A stretch of 64,000 nucleotides of DNA from Pseudofrankia saprophytica (GTDB lineage Bacteria > Actinomycetota > Actinomycetes > Frankiales > Frankiaceae), in contig NZ_KI912266.1 of assembly GCF_000235425.2 (NCBI RefSeq), positions 5,143,217 to 5,207,216 of the forward strand, read 5' to 3'. Of this stretch, positions 37,868-46,554 are shown one piece after another. Below the pieces are notes generated by a model, which was not told the origin of the DNA, ran no database searches, and saw nothing but the letters and a program-made list of their open reading frames with translations. The position numbers were made by a program, and so were the translations under genes. Within the stretch, counting starts at the first letter, position 1. Every line of letters starts with the position of its first letter.

Positions 37868-39795
37868 GCGAGCACCGCCGCGCGGTAGCCGGCGTCGCGG
37901 TCGAGCAGGTCGCGGTGCGTGCCGTCGGCCCGCACACCGCCGCCGTCGAGCACCACCACCCGATCGGTCACCGCCAGCAGCGCCGGGCTCGTCGCGACCA
38001 GCACCGTCGTGCGCCCGCGCCGCAGCTCGCGCAGGCCGGTGGCGATCCGGGCCTCCGTGACGGTGTCGACGGCGGTCGTCGGCTCGTGCAGCACCAGGAC
38101 GGGCGGGTCGGCGGCGAGCGCGCGGGCGAGCGCGACCCGCTGGCGCTGGCCGCCCGACAGCGACCGGCCGAACTCGGAGATCTCCGTGTCGACGCCGTCG
38201 GGAAGCGCCCGCGCGACCTCGTCGGCCCCGGCCGCCGCCAGCACCGACGACAGGTCGGCGACGCGCGGTGGCGCCTCGGCCGCGCCGGCTCCGATCGTGG
38301 CGCCTCCGCTCGTGACGGGTCCGCTCGTGACGGGTCCGCTCGTGACGGGTCCGGCCGCGCCGCTCGCGGCGAAGCCCGAGGCGACGTTCTCGGCGAGGGT
38401 GCCCGCGAACAGGTCCGCGTCGTGGGCGGCGACGAGGAGCAGCCGGCGGGCCTCGCCGGGCGGGAGGTCCGCGAGCGAGACGCCGTCGAGCTCGACGACG
38501 CCGGCGTCCGGGTCACGCTCGCGCGCCAGGCAGCGCAGCAGGGCGCCCGCCGCGTCCGGGTCGGTGACGACCAGGCCCAGCAGCTCTCCCGGGACGACGT
38601 CGAGGTCGACGGCGCGCAGCTCGCCGGCGCAGGCCAGGCCGTCGATCCGCAGGCGGCCGCGCGCCGGATGCGCCGGATGCGCCGGCGGGCCCGCCTGTCC
38701 GCCGGCCACCGCCGGCCGCGCGCAGAGGACCGTGGCGATCCGGGTGGCCGACGCCCTGGCCTGGGCGAACTGGCCAAGGACGGTGGTCAGCATGCTCAGC
38801 GGGCTGAGCAAGTACTGGGCGAGCCCCACCGCGGTGACGAGACCGCCGATGCTGATCTCGCCGTGCGTGGCCAGCCGCCCGGCGACCAGTGCCACCACCG
38901 CCAGGAAGATCCCGTTGAGCGCGAGCACCGCACCCTCGAACCCTGCCTGGGCCCGGGCTGCCCGCAGCGTCGCGGCCAGCGAGTCCCGGCTCGTGCGCCG
39001 GTAGCGGGCCACAGCGGCGTCCTCGGCGCCGATGCCCTTGAGCACCCGCAGGCCGGTGGCGAGGTCGGTGGCCACGCCCGACGCGCGCGCGGCGCGTTCC
39101 TGCTCGACCGCGCTGCGCCTCTCCAGCGGCCGGCCCAGCAGGTGCGAGATCCACAGCAGCGGGGGTGTGCCGAGCAGCACCAGCAGGCCGAGCACGACCG
39201 ACACGTTCAGCAGCGCGACGGCGGCGACCACCAGGCCGGCAAGCCCGGCGGTGCCGCCCGGCATGACCAGGTTGACGGCGCTGGCACGCCGGACGTCGCT
39301 GGTTGCCAGGTTCGTGAGCTCGCCGGCGAGGCGGCCGGCCTCGGCCCCGCCACGGTCGTCGACGACCCGGGCCGCCACCCGCAGGCGCAGGTCGTGTCCA
39401 GCCCACTCGGAGGCGTTGACCGTCACCCGGAAGCCGAACCGGAAGCCCATGGACAGCAGGACGAAGTCCGCGGCGAGCACCGCGAGCCAGAGCAGCAGGT
39501 CACTCGTCGCGCCGTGCGCGACCGCCCGATCGATGATCACACCGATCAGGACGGGGACGAGGGCCTCACCGCCCTGGTGACAGATCGCCCCCACGACGCC
39601 GCCGACCAGCCGGCGCCGCTGGCCGCGCACCGCCGCGTGCAGCAGGTCCCCACCCGTCGGATGGTCCCCACCCGTCGGATGGTCGTCGCTCGTCGGACGG
39701 TCGTCGCTCGTCAGGTCCGCCGCGCCCGACGGTGGTGCGCCACCCGCGGCGGGCTGCGCACCACCGTCGGTGGGCGGTGGCACGACGACGTTCAC
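37864..39795 (-). CDS. ABC half-transporter with lost Walker A/B but intact signature
   Basis: 643 residues from GTG 39795 (GGAGGGAG about 7 nt upstream; the frame opens further upstream without a better start). The N-terminal 45 residues carry an 18-bp-repeat-encoded stretch (TSDDRPTSDDHP). The membrane domain is normal. In the ATPase domain the Walker A region reads VVTDPDAAGALL near 405, with no GKS/T; Walker B reads VLVLHEPTTAVD (His for Asp) and the H-loop reads VATSPAL, yet the signature LSGGQRQRVALARAL is perfect. A three-times repeated PVTSG insert precedes the signature. It is the first gene of the transport operon, with an iron box 129 nt upstream, and the presumed heterodimer partner of 35939-37867. 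Confidence 0.92.
   Translation of the reverse strand: MNVVVPPPTDGGAQPAAGGAPPSGAADLTSDDRPTSDDHPTGGDHPTGGDLLHAAVRGQRRRLVGGVVGAICHQGGEALVPVLIGVIIDRAVAHGATSDLLLWLAVLAADFVLLSMGFRFGFRVTVNASEWAGHDLRLRVAARVVDDRGGAEAGRLAGELTNLATSDVRRASAVNLVMPGGTAGLAGLVVAAVALLNVSVVLGLLVLLGTPPLLWISHLLGRPLERRSAVEQERAARASGVATDLATGLRVLKGIGAEDAAVARYRRTSRDSLAATLRAARAQAGFEGAVLALNGIFLAVVALVAGRLATHGEISIGGLVTAVGLAQYLLSPLSMLTTVLGQFAQARASATRIATVLCARPAVAGGQAGPPAHPAHPARGRLRIDGLACAGELRAVDLDVVPGELLGLVVTDPDAAGALLRCLARERDPDAGVVELDGVSLADLPPGEARRLLLVAAHDADLFAGTLAENVASGFAASGAAGPVTSGPVTSGPVTSGGATIGAGAAEAPPRVADLSSVLAAAGADEVARALPDGVDTEISEFGRSLSGGQRQRVALARALAADPPVLVLHEPTTAVDTVTEARIATGLRELRRGRTTVLVATSPALLAVTDRVVVLDGGGVRADGTHRDLLDRDAGYRAAVLA
38306..38350. 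repeat. Three in-frame copies of a 15-bp unit in an ABC gene
   Basis: CCGCTCGTGACGGGT is repeated three times, giving a PVTSG-type triplication in the ATPase domain of the 37864-39795 protein, in a loop before the signature motif. It looks like recent slippage. Confidence 0.9.
39646..39715. repeat. Four in-frame 18-bp units in the N-terminus of an ABC gene
   Basis: Two perfect copies of GTCCCCACCCGTCGGATG followed by two diverged copies. They encode the acidic, Thr/His/Asp-rich stretch before the first membrane helix of the 37864-39795 protein. Confidence 0.88.
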
Positions 39796-39923
39796 GGGCA
39801 GCTCCCTCCGTCGAGTCCTGGCAGGTCCGAGGGCTGCGCGGGACGCGCCGCGCCGCGCGCGAGGGCCGGCCCCGCGCCGTCGGGTTCGCGCCGGGCAGCC
39901 GGGCACCTCAGGTGTCTATCAGG

Positions 39924-39942
39924 TTAGGTAAGCCAAAGCTAA
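39924..39942 (-). promoter_or_regulatory. Iron box for the minus-strand transport operon
   Basis: TTAGGTAAGCCAAAGCTAA agrees with the iron-box consensus TTAGGTTAGGCTAACCTAA at 15 of 19 positions by eye. It lies in the divergent promoter region, 129 nt from the half-transporter start (39795) and 155 nt from the binding-protein start, so it may also influence the plus-strand operon. Confidence 0.78.
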
Positions 39943-40079
39943 ACATGTCATGCTATGACCTGGAGCGATGCGCGCTGTGCGCTGCGTGGGCGAGCCTCTG
40001 ACGGGCGGGCATGGCGAGGCGTCCAGTCGGACGTGTGACGGACGCCACGCCGCCGGCTGGATGACGATGGACTTGTAAC

Positions 40080-40098
40080 TAAGGTAAGGCTAACTTCA
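40080..40098 (+). promoter_or_regulatory. Iron box abutting the binding-protein start codon
   Basis: TAAGGTAAGGCTAACTTCA matches the consensus at 15 of 19 positions by eye and ends on the first base of the ATG at 40098. Either the message has almost no leader or the true start is an internal ATG (40116 or 40125). Confidence 0.75.
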
Positions 40099-41102
40099 TG
40101 CTCAGATCCAGCCGAATGTGGCGAATGTTCCTGGCGCTGGTGGCGGCGGTGCTCCTCGCCGGCACCGCCGCCGCCTGCGGCTCCGACGACGACAGCGACG
40201 CGGCGCCCGCCGCCACGGCCGACTCGCAGACCCTGCCCACCCCGGTCACTGTCCAGCACGTCTACGGCAGCACCACGATCAAGACCATTCCGAAGCGGGT
40301 CGTCACCCTCGACCTGCAGTGGACCGACGTGATGCTCGCCATGGGCGTCACGCCGATCGCCTACACGGTCGACCCGGGAATGCCGGCTGCCGGCGTCCCG
40401 TGGGAGAAGCTGCCCGCGGACTCCGTGAAGCTCTCGGCGACCGACGGCCTGCCGGTCGAGAAGATCCTCGCGCTGAAGCCGGACCTCATCGTCGCGGCCT
40501 ACGCGATCCAGGACGAGGAGACCTACAAGCTGCTGTCCGCCAGCGTGCCGACCATCGCCGGCCCGCCAGGCGACGCGGTGCCGGCCTGGCAGGACCTCGC
40601 CCGCACCGCGGGCAAGCTCCTGAACGACCCCACCAAGGCCGAGAAGGTGATCTCCGACGCGGAGGCGCCGGTGACGGCGGCGGCCAAGGAGCTGCCGGAG
40701 CTGAAGGGCAAGACGTTCGCCCTGGCGCAGTACATCGTCGGCGACTCGATGTACATCGTCGGCGACCCGAAGGACGGCTCCAGCCTGTTCTTCGAGGACT
40801 TCGGCATGACGCTCTTCCAGCCGGTCCTCGACGAGGCCAAGAAGACAGGTGAGACAAGGGTCAACGTGAGCACCGAGCGCGCCGACCTACTGCGCGCCGA
40901 CCTGCTCGCCTTCCTCGTCAACGGTGGCGACGAGAGCGACCTCAAGGACATCCCGGGCTTCGACCAGCTTCCGGGAACGGTGGCCGTCCTCGACTACGCG
41001 ACGATCGTCGGCCTGAACACGCCGTCGCCGCTGTCGATCCAGTACTCGCTGGAGAAGCTGCGGCCAGCCCTCGACAAGGCCGCGGGCAAGGCCGGAGCCT
41101 GA
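40098..41102 (+). CDS. Ferric-siderophore-binding lipoprotein (FecB/FepB family)
   Basis: 334 residues with a lipoprotein signal: basic MLRSSRMWRM, hydrophobic core FLALVAAVLLAG, then a TAAAC lipobox and an acidic, Ala-rich linker. The mature part starts with a VYGSTTIKTIPKRVVTLD segment typical of periplasmic-binding-fold siderophore receptors, and KPDLIVAAY follows. It captures ferric siderophore outside the membrane and delivers it to the permeases encoded next. The first gene of a FecBCDE operon, it is likely iron-repressed by the box at its start. Internal ATGs at 40116 and 40125 would still leave a usable signal peptide. Confidence 0.94.
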   Translation: MLRSSRMWRMFLALVAAVLLAGTAAACGSDDDSDAAPAATADSQTLPTPVTVQHVYGSTTIKTIPKRVVTLDLQWTDVMLAMGVTPIAYTVDPGMPAAGVPWEKLPADSVKLSATDGLPVEKILALKPDLIVAAYAIQDEETYKLLSASVPTIAGPPGDAVPAWQDLARTAGKLLNDPTKAEKVISDAEAPVTAAAKELPELKGKTFALAQYIVGDSMYIVGDPKDGSSLFFEDFGMTLFQPVLDEAKKTGETRVNVSTERADLLRADLLAFLVNGGDESDLKDIPGFDQLPGTVAVLDYATIVGLNTPSPLSIQYSLEKLRPALDKAAGKAGA

Positions 41103-41105
41103 TCG

Positions 41106-42311
41106 ATGACCCCGACCGTGCCGCCGTCGGCGACTCCCGCCACGTCGGCCGGCGTCACCGCCGCGGCCCCGCCGCCGCCGGTGACGCCGGTCGGGGCTGA
41201 CCGATCACCCGCCCCGTCCACCCCGTCCACCCCGTCCGCACCGGCCCTCACGGCCGAGGCGGCAGGGACGACCGGGGCGGCCGGGGCGGCCGGGGGGGCA
41301 CCGGCGGCGTCACGGCACCGGGGACGACTGGTGCTCGGGCTCGTCGCGCTCGCCGTCCTGCTGCTGGCCGTGTCGCTGCTCGCGATCGCGGTGGGCGCGC
41401 GGCAGGTCGGCCTCGGGGTCATCCTCGACGCGCTGCGCCACCAGCAACCAGGCAACAGCGACCACCAGGTGGTCATCAACCGGATCCCCCGGCTGTGCGC
41501 CGGCCTGCTGGTCGGCGTGGCCCTGGGACTGTCCGGAACGATCATGCAGGCGGTCACCCGCAACCCACTGGCGGACCCGGGGCTGCTTGGGGTCAACGGC
41601 GGCGCGGCGTTCGCGGTCGTGTGCGCGATCAGCCTCGGCGGGATCACCTCGGCTCTCGGCTACGTGTGGTTCGCGTTCGCCGGTGCCCTCGCCGTCGCCG
41701 CGCTGGTCTACGCGATCGGCGCGGTCGGCGGCGGGGGCGCGACGCCGGTCAAGCTCGCGCTCGCCGGCGCGGCCGTGCAGGCCGCCATGCTCTCGGCGAC
41801 GACGGCCGTGCTGCTGACCGACACCGCGACGTTCGACCAGTTCCGGTTCTGGAGCGTCGGCTCGCTCGTCGGCCGGCGCTCGGAGCTGGTCGCCGAACTG
41901 GCCCCGTTCGTCATCGTCGCGGCGCTGCCCGCGCTGTGCTCCGGACGGCTGCTCAACGCGCTGGCGCTTGGCGACGAGGTCGCGCGCGGTCTCGGGCAGC
42001 GGGTGGGGCTGGCACGCGCGGGCGTCGCCGGCCTGGCCGTCGTGCTGTGCGCCACGGCGACCTCCATCGCCGGGCCGATCTGGTTCATCGGCCTGCTCGC
42101 TCCGCACCTCGCCCGGCCCTTCACCGGGCCGGACCACCGCTGGATCCTTCCGTACGCGGCGCTGATCGCCCCGATCCTGCTGCTCGCCTCCGACGTGCTC
42201 GGGCGGGTGATCGCCCGGCCCGGCGAGCTTCAGGTGGGCGTCGTGCTGGCGTTCCTCGGCGGCCCGTTCCTCATCGCGCTCGTCCGCCGCCAGCGGATGG
42301 CCGAGCTGTGA
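41106..42311 (+). CDS. Ferric-siderophore permease (FecC/FepD family), plus-strand system
   Basis: 401 residues, starting 3 nt after the binding-protein stop. A Thr/Pro/Ala-rich N-terminal tail of about 70 residues, not part of the family core, precedes the membrane domain. Landmarks are NRIPRLCAGLLVGVALGLSG, TRNPLADPGLLGVNGGAAFA and GPIWFIGLLAPHLARPFTG. It forms the importer channel with the next gene, whose GTG start overlaps the stop here as GTGA. Confidence 0.94.
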   Translation: MTPTVPPSATPATSAGVTAAAPPPPVTPVGADRSPAPSTPSTPSAPALTAEAAGTTGAAGAAGGAPAASRHRGRLVLGLVALAVLLLAVSLLAIAVGARQVGLGVILDALRHQQPGNSDHQVVINRIPRLCAGLLVGVALGLSGTIMQAVTRNPLADPGLLGVNGGAAFAVVCAISLGGITSALGYVWFAFAGALAVAALVYAIGAVGGGGATPVKLALAGAAVQAAMLSATTAVLLTDTATFDQFRFWSVGSLVGRRSELVAELAPFVIVAALPALCSGRLLNALALGDEVARGLGQRVGLARAGVAGLAVVLCATATSIAGPIWFIGLLAPHLARPFTGPDHRWILPYAALIAPILLLASDVLGRVIARPGELQVGVVLAFLGGPFLIALVRRQRMAEL

Positions 42312-43513
42312 CACAGACCTCCCAGGCCGCCCCGGAGCCCGCGTCAATGTCCACGTCGTCCATATCCGCCTCCGCACCCGCCCCCACCTCCGCCTCCGCC
42401 TCCGCCGTTCGGGCCGGGCCGGCCCCCGCACCTGGGGACACGGCCGCGGTGGCTCGGGCGAGGTCCGCGGCGGAGCTGGACGCGGTGGCCAGGGCAGCCA
42501 TCGTCCGGGCGCGGCGGGTGCGCGACGCCCGCCAGGCGGCCGTGCTGCTCACGCTCGGCGCGCTCTGCTTCTGCGTGCTGTGCGTCTCGCTCTCACTGGG
42601 CGAGGTCAAGATCCCGGTGCTCACGGTCGTGCGGACCCTGTTCGGGGCCGACGAGGGCAGCGACGGCTACATCGTGACGAGCCTCCGGCTCCCCCGGGCG
42701 CTCACGGGTGTGCTGGCCGGCGCCGCCTTCGGGATGTCGGGCGCCATCTTCCAGGCGCTGCTGCGCAACCCGCTGGCCAGCCCCGACGTCATCGGGATCA
42801 CCGACGGTGCCAGCGCGGCGGCCGTCATCGCGATCGTCGGGTTCGGGCTCGGTGGCTACTCGGTGTCGGTCATCGCCTTCGTCGGTGCTCTCGCCACCGC
42901 CACCCTCATGTACCTGCTGGCCTGGCGCCGGGGCGTGACCGGCTACCGCCTGGTGCTGATCGGCATCGCGGTGGGCGCGATGCTCAGCAGCGTCATCTCG
43001 TACGTCATGACGATCTCCAAGGTGTACGAGGCACGGCAGGCGCTCGGCTGGCTGACCGGCAGCCTCAATACCAAGTCGTGGGACACGGTCCGGCCGCTCG
43101 GCCTGGCCATGGCCGTGCTGGTCCCGCTGGTGCTGCTCGCCGGGCGGCGGCTCGCGGTGCTGCGCGCCGGGGACGACGTCGCCCGGGCTCTCGGCGTGAC
43201 CGTCGAGCGGTCCCGTCTCGCGCTGCTGCTGCTCGGCGTCGCGCTGACGGCGGTGGCCACCGCGGCGGTCGGCCCGGTCGCGTTCGTCGCCTTCACCTCC
43301 GGGCCGATCGCGCGGCGCCTCGTCCTCGACGGCGAGGCCGCGGTCATCCCGGCGGCGCTCGTGGGCGCCCTGATGATGACGACGTCGGACCTCGTCGGCC
43401 AGCACGCCATCCCCTCCATCGACTTCCCGGTGGGTGTGGTGACGGCGATCATCGGCGCGCCCTACCTGCTGTGGTTGCTCGCCGCCACGAACCGCACGGG
43501 CCGCGGCGGCTGA
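42308..43513 (+). CDS. Ferric-siderophore permease (FecD/FepG family), plus-strand system
   Basis: 401 residues from GTG 42308 in a GTGA overlap; the frame is open further upstream inside the preceding gene but that part is shadow. A Ser/Ala-rich N-terminal tail of about 75 residues precedes the helices. Family segments are SLRLPRALTGVLAGAAFG, LLRNPLASPDVIGITDGAS and GPVAFVAFTSGPIARRLV. It is the second half of the importer channel. Both permeases of this operon have long low-complexity N-termini, unlike those of the minus-strand set. Confidence 0.94.
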   Translation: MTQTSQAAPEPASMSTSSISASAPAPTSASASAVRAGPAPAPGDTAAVARARSAAELDAVARAAIVRARRVRDARQAAVLLTLGALCFCVLCVSLSLGEVKIPVLTVVRTLFGADEGSDGYIVTSLRLPRALTGVLAGAAFGMSGAIFQALLRNPLASPDVIGITDGASAAAVIAIVGFGLGGYSVSVIAFVGALATATLMYLLAWRRGVTGYRLVLIGIAVGAMLSSVISYVMTISKVYEARQALGWLTGSLNTKSWDTVRPLGLAMAVLVPLVLLAGRRLAVLRAGDDVARALGVTVERSRLALLLLGVALTAVATAAVGPVAFVAFTSGPIARRLVLDGEAAVIPAALVGALMMTTSDLVGQHAIPSIDFPVGVVTAIIGAPYLLWLLAATNRTGRGG

Positions 43514-43562
43514 CCGCGCGCGACCGGTGGACGACGACCTGGACAACACCAAGGAGTGGACG

Positions 43563-44420
43563 ATGACGACCGGGGCAAGCACGACCACGGTGGCGCAGCC
43601 CCGACTGTCCGGCCAGGCGGTGACGCTCCGCTACGGCCCACGCGAGATCGTCAAGGACCTGTCGGTCGACATCCCGACCGGCCGGATCACCGTGATCGTC
43701 GGCGCGAACGCGTGCGGGAAGTCGACGCTGCTGCGTGGCCTCGCCCGGCTGCTCGCGCCCGCGTCCGGCGCGGTGTACCTGGACGGCAAGGACATCCACT
43801 CGCTGCCGACCAAGGCCGTCGCCGCGAAGCTCGGCATCCTGCCGCAGTCGCCAGCGGCGCCGGACGGCATCAGGGTCGTCGACCTCGTCGCGCGCGGCCG
43901 CTACCCGCACCAGGGCTGGTTCCGCCAGCTCAGCCCTGGCGACGACGCGGCCGTCGCGCGGGCGCTGGTGGTCACGGACACCGTCGAGCTCGCGTCCCGG
44001 TCCGTCGACGAGCTGTCCGGCGGGCAGCGCCAGCGGGTCTGGATCGCGATGACCCTGGCCCAGGGCACCGACCTGCTGCTGCTCGACGAGCCGACCACCT
44101 TCCTCGACGTCAGCCACCAGGTCGACGTCCTCGACCTGCTCACGGACCTCAACCGGCAGGAGGGGAAGACGATCGTCATCGTGCTGCACGACCTCAACCT
44201 GGCCTGCCGCTACGCCGACCACCTGATCGCCATGCGCTCCGGCGCCGTCGTCGCGGCCGGCGACGCCTCCGAGATCGTCACCGAGGAACTCGTCACCACC
44301 GTCTTCGGAATCCGCGCCCGAGTCGTCCCCGACCCCGTCTCCGGCACCCCGATGGTCGTCCCCATCGGCCGCTACCACGCGGACGCCAGCTCCGAGCCGG
44401 CCGGCGCGGTCACGCCGTAG
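43563..44420 (+). CDS. Ferric-siderophore ABC ATPase (FecE/FepC family), plus-strand system
   Basis: 285 residues from ATG 43563, chosen because AAGGAG lies 6 nt upstream; a GTG at 43527 would add 12 residues. Walker A GANACGKSTLLRG, DLVARGRYPHQGW, signature LSGGQRQRVWIAM, LLLDEPTTFLD and HDLNLACRYADH are all present. It is closely related to the 29318-30238 ATPase, so the locus holds two parallel import systems. It is the last gene of the operon. Confidence 0.94.
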   Translation: MTTGASTTTVAQPRLSGQAVTLRYGPREIVKDLSVDIPTGRITVIVGANACGKSTLLRGLARLLAPASGAVYLDGKDIHSLPTKAVAAKLGILPQSPAAPDGIRVVDLVARGRYPHQGWFRQLSPGDDAAVARALVVTDTVELASRSVDELSGGQRQRVWIAMTLAQGTDLLLLDEPTTFLDVSHQVDVLDLLTDLNRQEGKTIVIVLHDLNLACRYADHLIAMRSGAVVAAGDASEIVTEELVTTVFGIRARVVPDPVSGTPMVVPIGRYHADASSEPAGAVTP

Positions 44421-44510
44421 CTCTGGGCCAGCCGCCGTGGCTCTGGGTTAGCCATCTCCTCGACGGGTTGCCGTCGGCCATCCGAATGGTGGACGCGCTC
44501 GGCTGGCCGC

Positions 44511-44554
44511 CTGTCGTCTGGCGGAAAAGCTGTCGTCCGACGGAAAAGCTGTCG
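44511..44554. repeat. Tandem 19-bp repeat between convergent genes
   Basis: CTGTCGTCTGGCGGAAAAG is followed by a near copy (44530-44548) and the start of a third. It lies between the ends of the FecE-like and methyltransferase genes; no clear terminator hairpin was found there. Confidence 0.75.
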
Positions 44555-44556
44555 CA

Positions 44557-45312
44557 CTAACGCGCTTTGACAACACGCAAGAACGTGATGCCGCACCATG
44601 GGCCGCCGTACCAGTACTCGGGCCCGAGTGGGCGCAGCGTGCCCTGGCCGATGTGCGCGGCGTACTTCCTGGCCATGGGCCAGAGGTCGGCGACGAGCAG
44701 CTGCCCGCCCGGGCGCAGCACCCGCATGGCCTCGTCGACCGCGCGGTATCTCCCCTCGTACGACGGGATGTTGTGGATCGCCAGCGCGCTCGTCACGACG
44801 TCGAACGAGCAGTCGGCGAACGGCAGGGCGGTCATGTCGGCCGTGTGCACCTCCACCCGGTCGGCGACCCCGGCCGCGGCGGCGTTGGCGAGGGTGGCCT
44901 CGGGACCGTTGCCGCTCTGGTCCTTCCCGGACCACAGGTCCGCGCCGTAGGCGCGTCCCGCCGGTAGCCGCCTGGCCGCCGCGATCAGCACCGCGCCGCG
45001 GCCGCAGCCCAGATCCAGCAGTCGCTCGTCACCCTTCAGGCCGGCCCGGTCCAGTTCCCGCTCCCAGACGCGCAGCTTGCCGCGCAGCGTGGTGTGCAGG
45101 TACACGCCCGTGCTGGCCAGCAGCACTCCCCCAGCGGCGGCCATGGCGACCCGGCCTGGCCGTCGCCGGGCGGCGGCCAGGGAGCAGGCCGCCCCGGCGG
45201 CGCCGAGGGCCGCCACGAAGGCCGGCGCGTCGACGCCGTACCGCGGCCAGCTGAGCATTCCGGAACGGCGGGAAGCAGGGAGCCTGGAGAGATCGATCGG
45301 AGAATCAGGCAT
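44557..45312 (-). CDS. Membrane-anchored class I SAM-dependent methyltransferase
   Basis: 251 residues from ATG 45312 (GGAAGG upstream); starts at 45345 or 45393 are possible. Two predicted membrane helices (around residues 28-47 and 55-75) are followed by a Rossmann methyltransferase domain: LLDLGCGRGAVLIAAA (motif I), DMTALPFADCSFDVV (motif II/III) and RPGGQLLVADLW. The substrate is unknown. It follows the hydrolase gene across a 101-nt gap containing a tandem pair of a 16-bp unit (CATCTGGTGCGGACTG, 45343-45374). It is convergent with the FecE-like gene and probably belongs to the TetR-controlled cassette rather than the siderophore pathway. Confidence 0.85.
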   Translation of the reverse strand: MPDSPIDLSRLPASRRSGMLSWPRYGVDAPAFVAALGAAGAACSLAAARRRPGRVAMAAAGGVLLASTGVYLHTTLRGKLRVWERELDRAGLKGDERLLDLGCGRGAVLIAAARRLPAGRAYGADLWSGKDQSGNGPEATLANAAAAGVADRVEVHTADMTALPFADCSFDVVTSALAIHNIPSYEGRYRAVDEAMRVLRPGGQLLVADLWPMARKYAAHIGQGTLRPLGPEYWYGGPWCGITFLRVVKAR

Positions 45313-45413
45313 TCCGAGACGTCCTTCCTGCGGTTGATCTTTCATCTGGTGCGGACTGCATCTGGTGCGGACTGGACGCCGCGCGCCGTCCAAGGCGCCG
45401 CCGCGTCAGGGGG

Positions 45414-46259
45414 TCACACCCGCGTCGCCGCGAAATCCAGCAGCAGCGCGCTGGTAGCCGCAGGCGCCTCGAACATCGGCGTGTGCCCGACGCCGGGGAG
45501 CATCTCCACCCGCGCGTTCGGTACGACGTCGTACGCATGGGCCGACGACCCGTCCCAGCGGCGGTCATCAGCGCCGAAGATCACCAGGACTGGGACGTCG
45601 AGGTCGGCGAGGCGCGCGGGAAGCGCCCGCTCCGCGAGGTAGGCGGACAACCGCAGCGGCGCCATCCTGAACGCGCCGTAGGTCATGCCCCGCACGGCGG
45701 CGACGAGGTCAGCCGGAATGTCGACCTCGCGAGTGAAGGCGGTGCCGAGCCCACGGCGGATCATCGCGTCCGAGCGCAGCGACCAGGCGATCCGGCCGAG
45801 GGGCGGAGCCGACAGGACCCGCAGGAGCGCTGGCTGCGGCAGGAAGGCCGCGAGGCTCGGACCGGTGTTGATCAGAGCGATCGCGCTCACCAGACCGGGC
45901 CGCAGCTCCGCGAGCGCGGTGGCGACGTAGCCGCCGCTGGAATGCCCGATCGCGACGACGGGAGACGCACCGAGGTCGTCGAGCACCGCGGCCACCCGAC
46001 CTGCCTGCCTGGACACGTCGTACGACGGCGCCGGCGGCGATCCACCGTGGCCCGCGAGGTCGACCCGGATGACACGGTGGCGTTCCGCGAGCGCCGGAAG
46101 CACCGGGTCCCACCAGGCGGCCGAGGCCGCGGTCCCGTGGATGAGCAGCAGCGGATCCGCCTGCCGAGGACCGTCGTCGAGCACGCGCATCGCGGACGTG
46201 TCGTACTCGTCGACCTCACCGGGCGCGGGCGATCTCCGATCCTTCACGTTCTTTGACAT
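45414..46259 (-). CDS. Alpha/beta-hydrolase fold enzyme
   Basis: 281 residues from ATG 46259. Oxyanion-side motif LLIHGTAASAAWW, nucleophile elbow GHSSGG (Ser), and the late Asp (IFGADDRRWDG) and His (LPGVGHTPMFE) complete the triad. The substrate cannot be inferred. The ATG lies inside an operator-like repeat and very close to the predicted transcription start, so the message may be leaderless; ATG 46190 is the alternative. It is likely controlled by the TetR protein encoded next to it. Confidence 0.85.
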   Translation of the reverse strand: MSKNVKDRRSPAPGEVDEYDTSAMRVLDDGPRQADPLLLIHGTAASAAWWDPVLPALAERHRVIRVDLAGHGGSPPAPSYDVSRQAGRVAAVLDDLGASPVVAIGHSSGGYVATALAELRPGLVSAIALINTGPSLAAFLPQPALLRVLSAPPLGRIAWSLRSDAMIRRGLGTAFTREVDIPADLVAAVRGMTYGAFRMAPLRLSAYLAERALPARLADLDVPVLVIFGADDRRWDGSSAHAYDVVPNARVEMLPGVGHTPMFEAPAATSALLLDFAATRV

Positions 46260-46295
46260 ACCGTAAGAGTTATGCGAACTCATACAGCTTGTCAA
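46253..46295. promoter_or_regulatory. Inverted pair of 19-bp operator-like half-sites
   Basis: TTGACATACCGTAAGAGTT (46253-46271) faces AACTCATACAGCTTGTCAA (46277-46295). The two halves agree at 15 of 19 positions when inverted. A third copy lies upstream of the TetR gene. The element covers the hydrolase promoter and its first codons. Confidence 0.7.
46267..46295 (-). promoter_or_regulatory. Predicted sigma-70-type promoter of the hydrolase gene
   Basis: Read on the minus strand: TTGACA at 46295-46290, a 17-nt spacer, and TAACTC at 46272-46267. The -35 is perfect and the -10 is only partial. The predicted start of transcription would fall at or next to the ATG at 46259. Confidence 0.5.
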
Positions 46296-46447
46296 GGTTA
46301 AGACGGGCCGGCGCCTCCGCTACCGATGACAAACCGACTCGACTGCCGATGGCGGACCCAGCGGCTACCGATGACCTAGCGGCTACCGATGGCGGACAGG
46401 CTCGACCATGCGGCGCCGACCCGACGAACGGCCATGGCGTCGGGTCG

Positions 46448-46482
<35 letters not shown>

Positions 46483-46554
46483 GACCGTCACCGGGCGAGC
46501 CGGTTGGCGACGCGGCCGAGGACCCTCGGAAGGCGCGGCTGGAGCCGATCCCGC

